Assembly (NCBI GenBank): GCA_900465685.1
Contig: UEGR01000013.1
Span: 248,001-312,000, forward strand
Source: Hyphomicrobiales bacterium
Lineage (GTDB): Bacteria; Pseudomonadota; Alphaproteobacteria; Rhizobiales; Rhizobiaceae
Direction: 5' to 3'
Length of the DNA stretch: 64,000 nucleotides
The notes under the pieces are model-generated. The model saw only the letters and a program-made list of their open reading frames with translations. It made no database searches and was not told the DNA's origin. Below are positions 61,911 to 64,000 of the stretch, piece by piece (positions within the stretch are counted from its first letter, which is position 1; each line of letters starts with the position of its first letter). The translations under genes and the position numbers were made by a program.

Positions 61911-62738
61911 ATGGCGACGTTCGAAGCTGGAGCCGACTTTAGCGTCTCCCGGAGAATGAAAGGCGAGCGACTGGCGAAACTGCAGTCTCGCATCGCAAGC
62001 TCAGTTCTGGCCTTGACCGGGCCGGGCAGCTTGCTGGTTCTCTGGTGGATTGCGTCTGCTCATAGCTGGATTTCGCCGCAAGTACTTCCGCGTCCGGATT
62101 GGGTCTTCAATACGTTTCTGGATCTTCTGAAGGATGGGGACATATTCTCTGCCGCCGTCGTCAGCTTCCAACGCATTGCCGAGGGTTTTTTGCTTGGCGC
62201 ATCCCTTGGCTTTGCGTTCGGTTTCCTGATTGGGAAATCTAAAATCGCAGAGGCCTATCTGGGGCCAAGCTTCAGAGCGCTTGCCGCAGTACCCTCACTT
62301 GGGTGGCTGCCAATACTGATCCTGCTATTCGGCATCGAAGAAAGCGTGAAGATCATCATCCTTTCTAAAGCCTGTTTCGTGCCCATGGCTATCAGTACTG
62401 CCGAAGGAGCAAGGAACATTCCTAAAGGGTTCAACGAGGTTGCCGACATTCTCGGCCTCCGTGCGCGTACCCGGTTTTTCAAGCTGACAATCCCGGCCAT
62501 GGCGCCTTATATCGCGAGCGGCGTCCGACTTTCGCTCAGTCAGGCATTTGTTTCCCTGATCGTTGTGGAAATGCTCGCGGGCACTGACGGGCTTGGTTAC
62601 ATGATGGTCTGGGGCCGCACGCTTTTCCAGCTCGATATCGTTATTGTTGGCATGATCGTTGTGGGCGTTGTCGGCTTTGCCCTCGACCTTCTCCTGAAGC
62701 GGGCGGAAGCGCTGATGCGGAAGGGTAGCCATGTCTAA
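61911..62738 (+). CDS. ABC transporter permease (SsuC/TauC type)
   Basis: A 275-aa permease with about six helices and the loop AEGARNIPKGFNEVADILGLRARTRFFKLTIPAMAPYI that binds the ATPase. It overlaps the second permease by 8 nt. Confidence 0.92.
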   Translation: MATFEAGADFSVSRRMKGERLAKLQSRIASSVLALTGPGSLLVLWWIASAHSWISPQVLPRPDWVFNTFLDLLKDGDIFSAAVVSFQRIAEGFLLGASLGFAFGFLIGKSKIAEAYLGPSFRALAAVPSLGWLPILILLFGIEESVKIIILSKACFVPMAISTAEGARNIPKGFNEVADILGLRARTRFFKLTIPAMAPYIASGVRLSLSQAFVSLIVVEMLAGTDGLGYMMVWGRTLFQLDIVIVGMIVVGVVGFALDLLLKRAEALMRKGSHV

Positions 62739-63501
62739 GGCTGGGTCCTCTTTGCGGGTTCCTCGTGGCGCAGTGGTGCCGCTTGCGGCGGTCGCCGTTT
62801 GGTGGGGTGGCGTATCCGCAGGGCTGATCACTGGCCCCATGGCCATTCATCCCTTGCAGGTGCTGGAGGCGCCGTTCGTTGACCCTTCTGGGCGCGAATT
62901 GTGGGCGGGGCTTTTAGCAAGCATTGTTCGCGTGATGATCGGTGGCACTATCGGGTGCATTGCTGGGCTTGCACTCGGCTACGTGGTTGGCAGCTACCGC
63001 TGGGCCGGTTTGGCGTTTGCACCGTCTATTCATGCCGTGCGTCAGGTGGCGCTCTTTGCCTGGATACCACTGCTGACGGCATGGTTTGGAAATGGTGAGG
63101 GCACCAAAATTGTGTTTACCGCTCTCTCGACATTTTTCCCGCTCTTTCTGGCAACAGAGCAGGGTGTGCGGCAGGTGCCGTCCTCGTTGATAGAAGTTGC
63201 CGACACATTGAATTTGCGGCGCTGGACCCGCATTCATCGGCTTTGCCTGCCGTCGGCGCTTCCGAATATCTATGTTGGTTTGCAGATTGCCGCGCTATCG
63301 GCCTGGATTGGAACTGTCGGTGCGGAATACGCCATTGGAAATGGTCGTGGATTGGGCAGCTACATTGCCAGCGCACGCGATCAATTCCGCATGGACATTG
63401 TGATTGTCGGCGTCTTCACCTTGGCAACGGGCGGCGTCTTGCTTGCATCCATCATCCGCCGTGTCACATCGATTGTATCGCCCTGGAGCTCAGAGAATTG
63501 A
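62731..63501 (+). CDS. ABC transporter permease (SsuC/TauC type)
   Basis: A 256-aa permease, paralogous to the preceding one (EQGVRQVPSSLIEVADTLNLRRWTRIHRLCLPSALPNIY). Two different permeases imply a heterodimeric pore, whereas SsuC works as a homodimer. Its stop overlaps the ATPase start (TGATG). Confidence 0.92.
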   Translation: MSKAGSSLRVPRGAVVPLAAVAVWWGGVSAGLITGPMAIHPLQVLEAPFVDPSGRELWAGLLASIVRVMIGGTIGCIAGLALGYVVGSYRWAGLAFAPSIHAVRQVALFAWIPLLTAWFGNGEGTKIVFTALSTFFPLFLATEQGVRQVPSSLIEVADTLNLRRWTRIHRLCLPSALPNIYVGLQIAALSAWIGTVGAEYAIGNGRGLGSYIASARDQFRMDIVIVGVFTLATGGVLLASIIRRVTSIVSPWSSEN

Positions 63502-64000
63502 TGAACGCCCTTTCAATCGAACATGTCAGCAAGTCCTTTATTCTCGATGGCGCACCTCGACCCGTATTGAAGGATATCAATTTTCAGGTCGGGCACAACG
63601 AGATCATATCCATTGTCGGTGCGTCGGGCTGCGGAAAATCCACTTTGCTGCGGCTGATTATCGGACTGGATGGTGACTATCGCGGGTCGATTACGCGTGG
63701 CGACACAGACAAAACATCACCGACAAAGATCGGTATGGTCTTTCAGGATCATCGCTTGTATCCGTGGCTGACTGTCGAGGGCAATGTCGAGTTGGCTTTC
63801 GACAAGTCTGATCTTCCGCCCGCATCCAAGCGCGAAAGAGTACAGCATTACCTCGCGCTTGTTGGTCTCAGCGACTATGCGAAGGCCTATCCGAAGCAGC
63901 TTTCAGGTGGGATGGCGCAGCGCGCGGCGATAGCCAGAGCGCTGGCGCAGGAACCCGATATTCTGCTTATGGATGAACCTTTCGGTGCCTTGGATTCCAT
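63501..64000 (+). CDS. ABC transporter ATPase (SsuB/TauB type), 3' truncated by window
   Basis: The first 166 codons are present: Walker A GASGCGKST, Q-loop VFQDHRLYPWLTV, signature [15 protein letters not shown], Walker B LLMDEPFGALDS. The VFQDHRLxPW motif is typical of nitrate/sulfonate/bicarbonate importers. The gene continues beyond the window. Confidence 0.93.
   Translation, partial: MNALSIEHVSKSFILDGAPRPVLKDINFQVGHNEIISIVGASGCGKSTLLRLIIGLDGDYRGSITRGDTDKTSPTKIGMVFQDHRLYPWLTVEGNVELAFDKSDLPPASKRERVQHYLALVGLSDYAKAYPKQLSGGMAQRAAIARALAQEPDILLMDEPFGALDS

Overview
The window looks like accessory chromosome of an alphaproteobacterium of the order Hyphomicrobiales. A Brucella/Ochrobactrum-type genome is the best guess, from codon use, the dense set of nutrient ABC transporters with GntR, IclR, RpiR and LysR regulators, and one dispersed intergenic palindrome of a style common in that family. 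This assignment is inference; there is no rRNA or tRNA to support it. No phage, transposase, CRISPR array or RNA gene was seen. Nearly all genes belong to small catabolic modules of the form regulator, transporter, enzymes.

Layout, left to right. 1-612: end of an oligopeptide-type ABC ATPase. 770-2950: flavin reductase, Asp/Glu/hydantoin racemase and a GntR regulator, sharing a 12-bp palindrome. 3304-8902: polar amino-acid ABC transporter preceded by a small leader ORF, then an SDR, a GntR regulator and an RraA-type aldolase. 8972-14502 (minus): an amino-acid ABC transporter, an M20 amidohydrolase and an SDR, divergent from an IclR regulator, a second SDR, a NodB-type deacetylase and an orphan binding protein (14584-18117). 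A 24-bp near-identical site lies in front of both IclR-associated units. 18303-23093: a secreted protein with two four-cysteine repeats, a divergent thioredoxin-reductase-like/Rrf2 pair, and a large OmpA-family protein with a coiled-coil/proline stalk. 23159-34326: RpiR regulator, D-threonine-aldolase-like enzyme, M81 (MlrC) hydrolase, peptide ABC transporter, RidA and an MFS carrier. 34529-38749: cyoABCD quinol oxidase.

38774-58744 is the most notable region. Two branched-chain/aromatic-acid type (Liv) ABC transporters bracket galB, galC and galD, the enzymes that take 4-oxalomesaconate to pyruvate and oxaloacetate in gallate degradation. With them are a type I (XylE/VOC-fold) extradiol dioxygenase, an AroE/YdiB-type dehydrogenase, an SMP-30 lactonase-like protein and a fused 3-dehydroshikimate dehydratase/HPPD-like protein (QuiC type). 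Together they suggest uptake of hydroaromatic or aromatic acids (quinate, shikimate, gallate, protocatechuate) and meta-cleavage through 4-oxalomesaconate. The known gallate dioxygenases are type II (LigAB-like) enzymes; none is present here, so the type I enzyme may fill that step.

58929-64000: an AprA-like flavoprotein and a two-cluster ferredoxin in front of a sulfonate/nitrate/taurine-type ABC transporter, cut by the window end. Its substrate is unknown.
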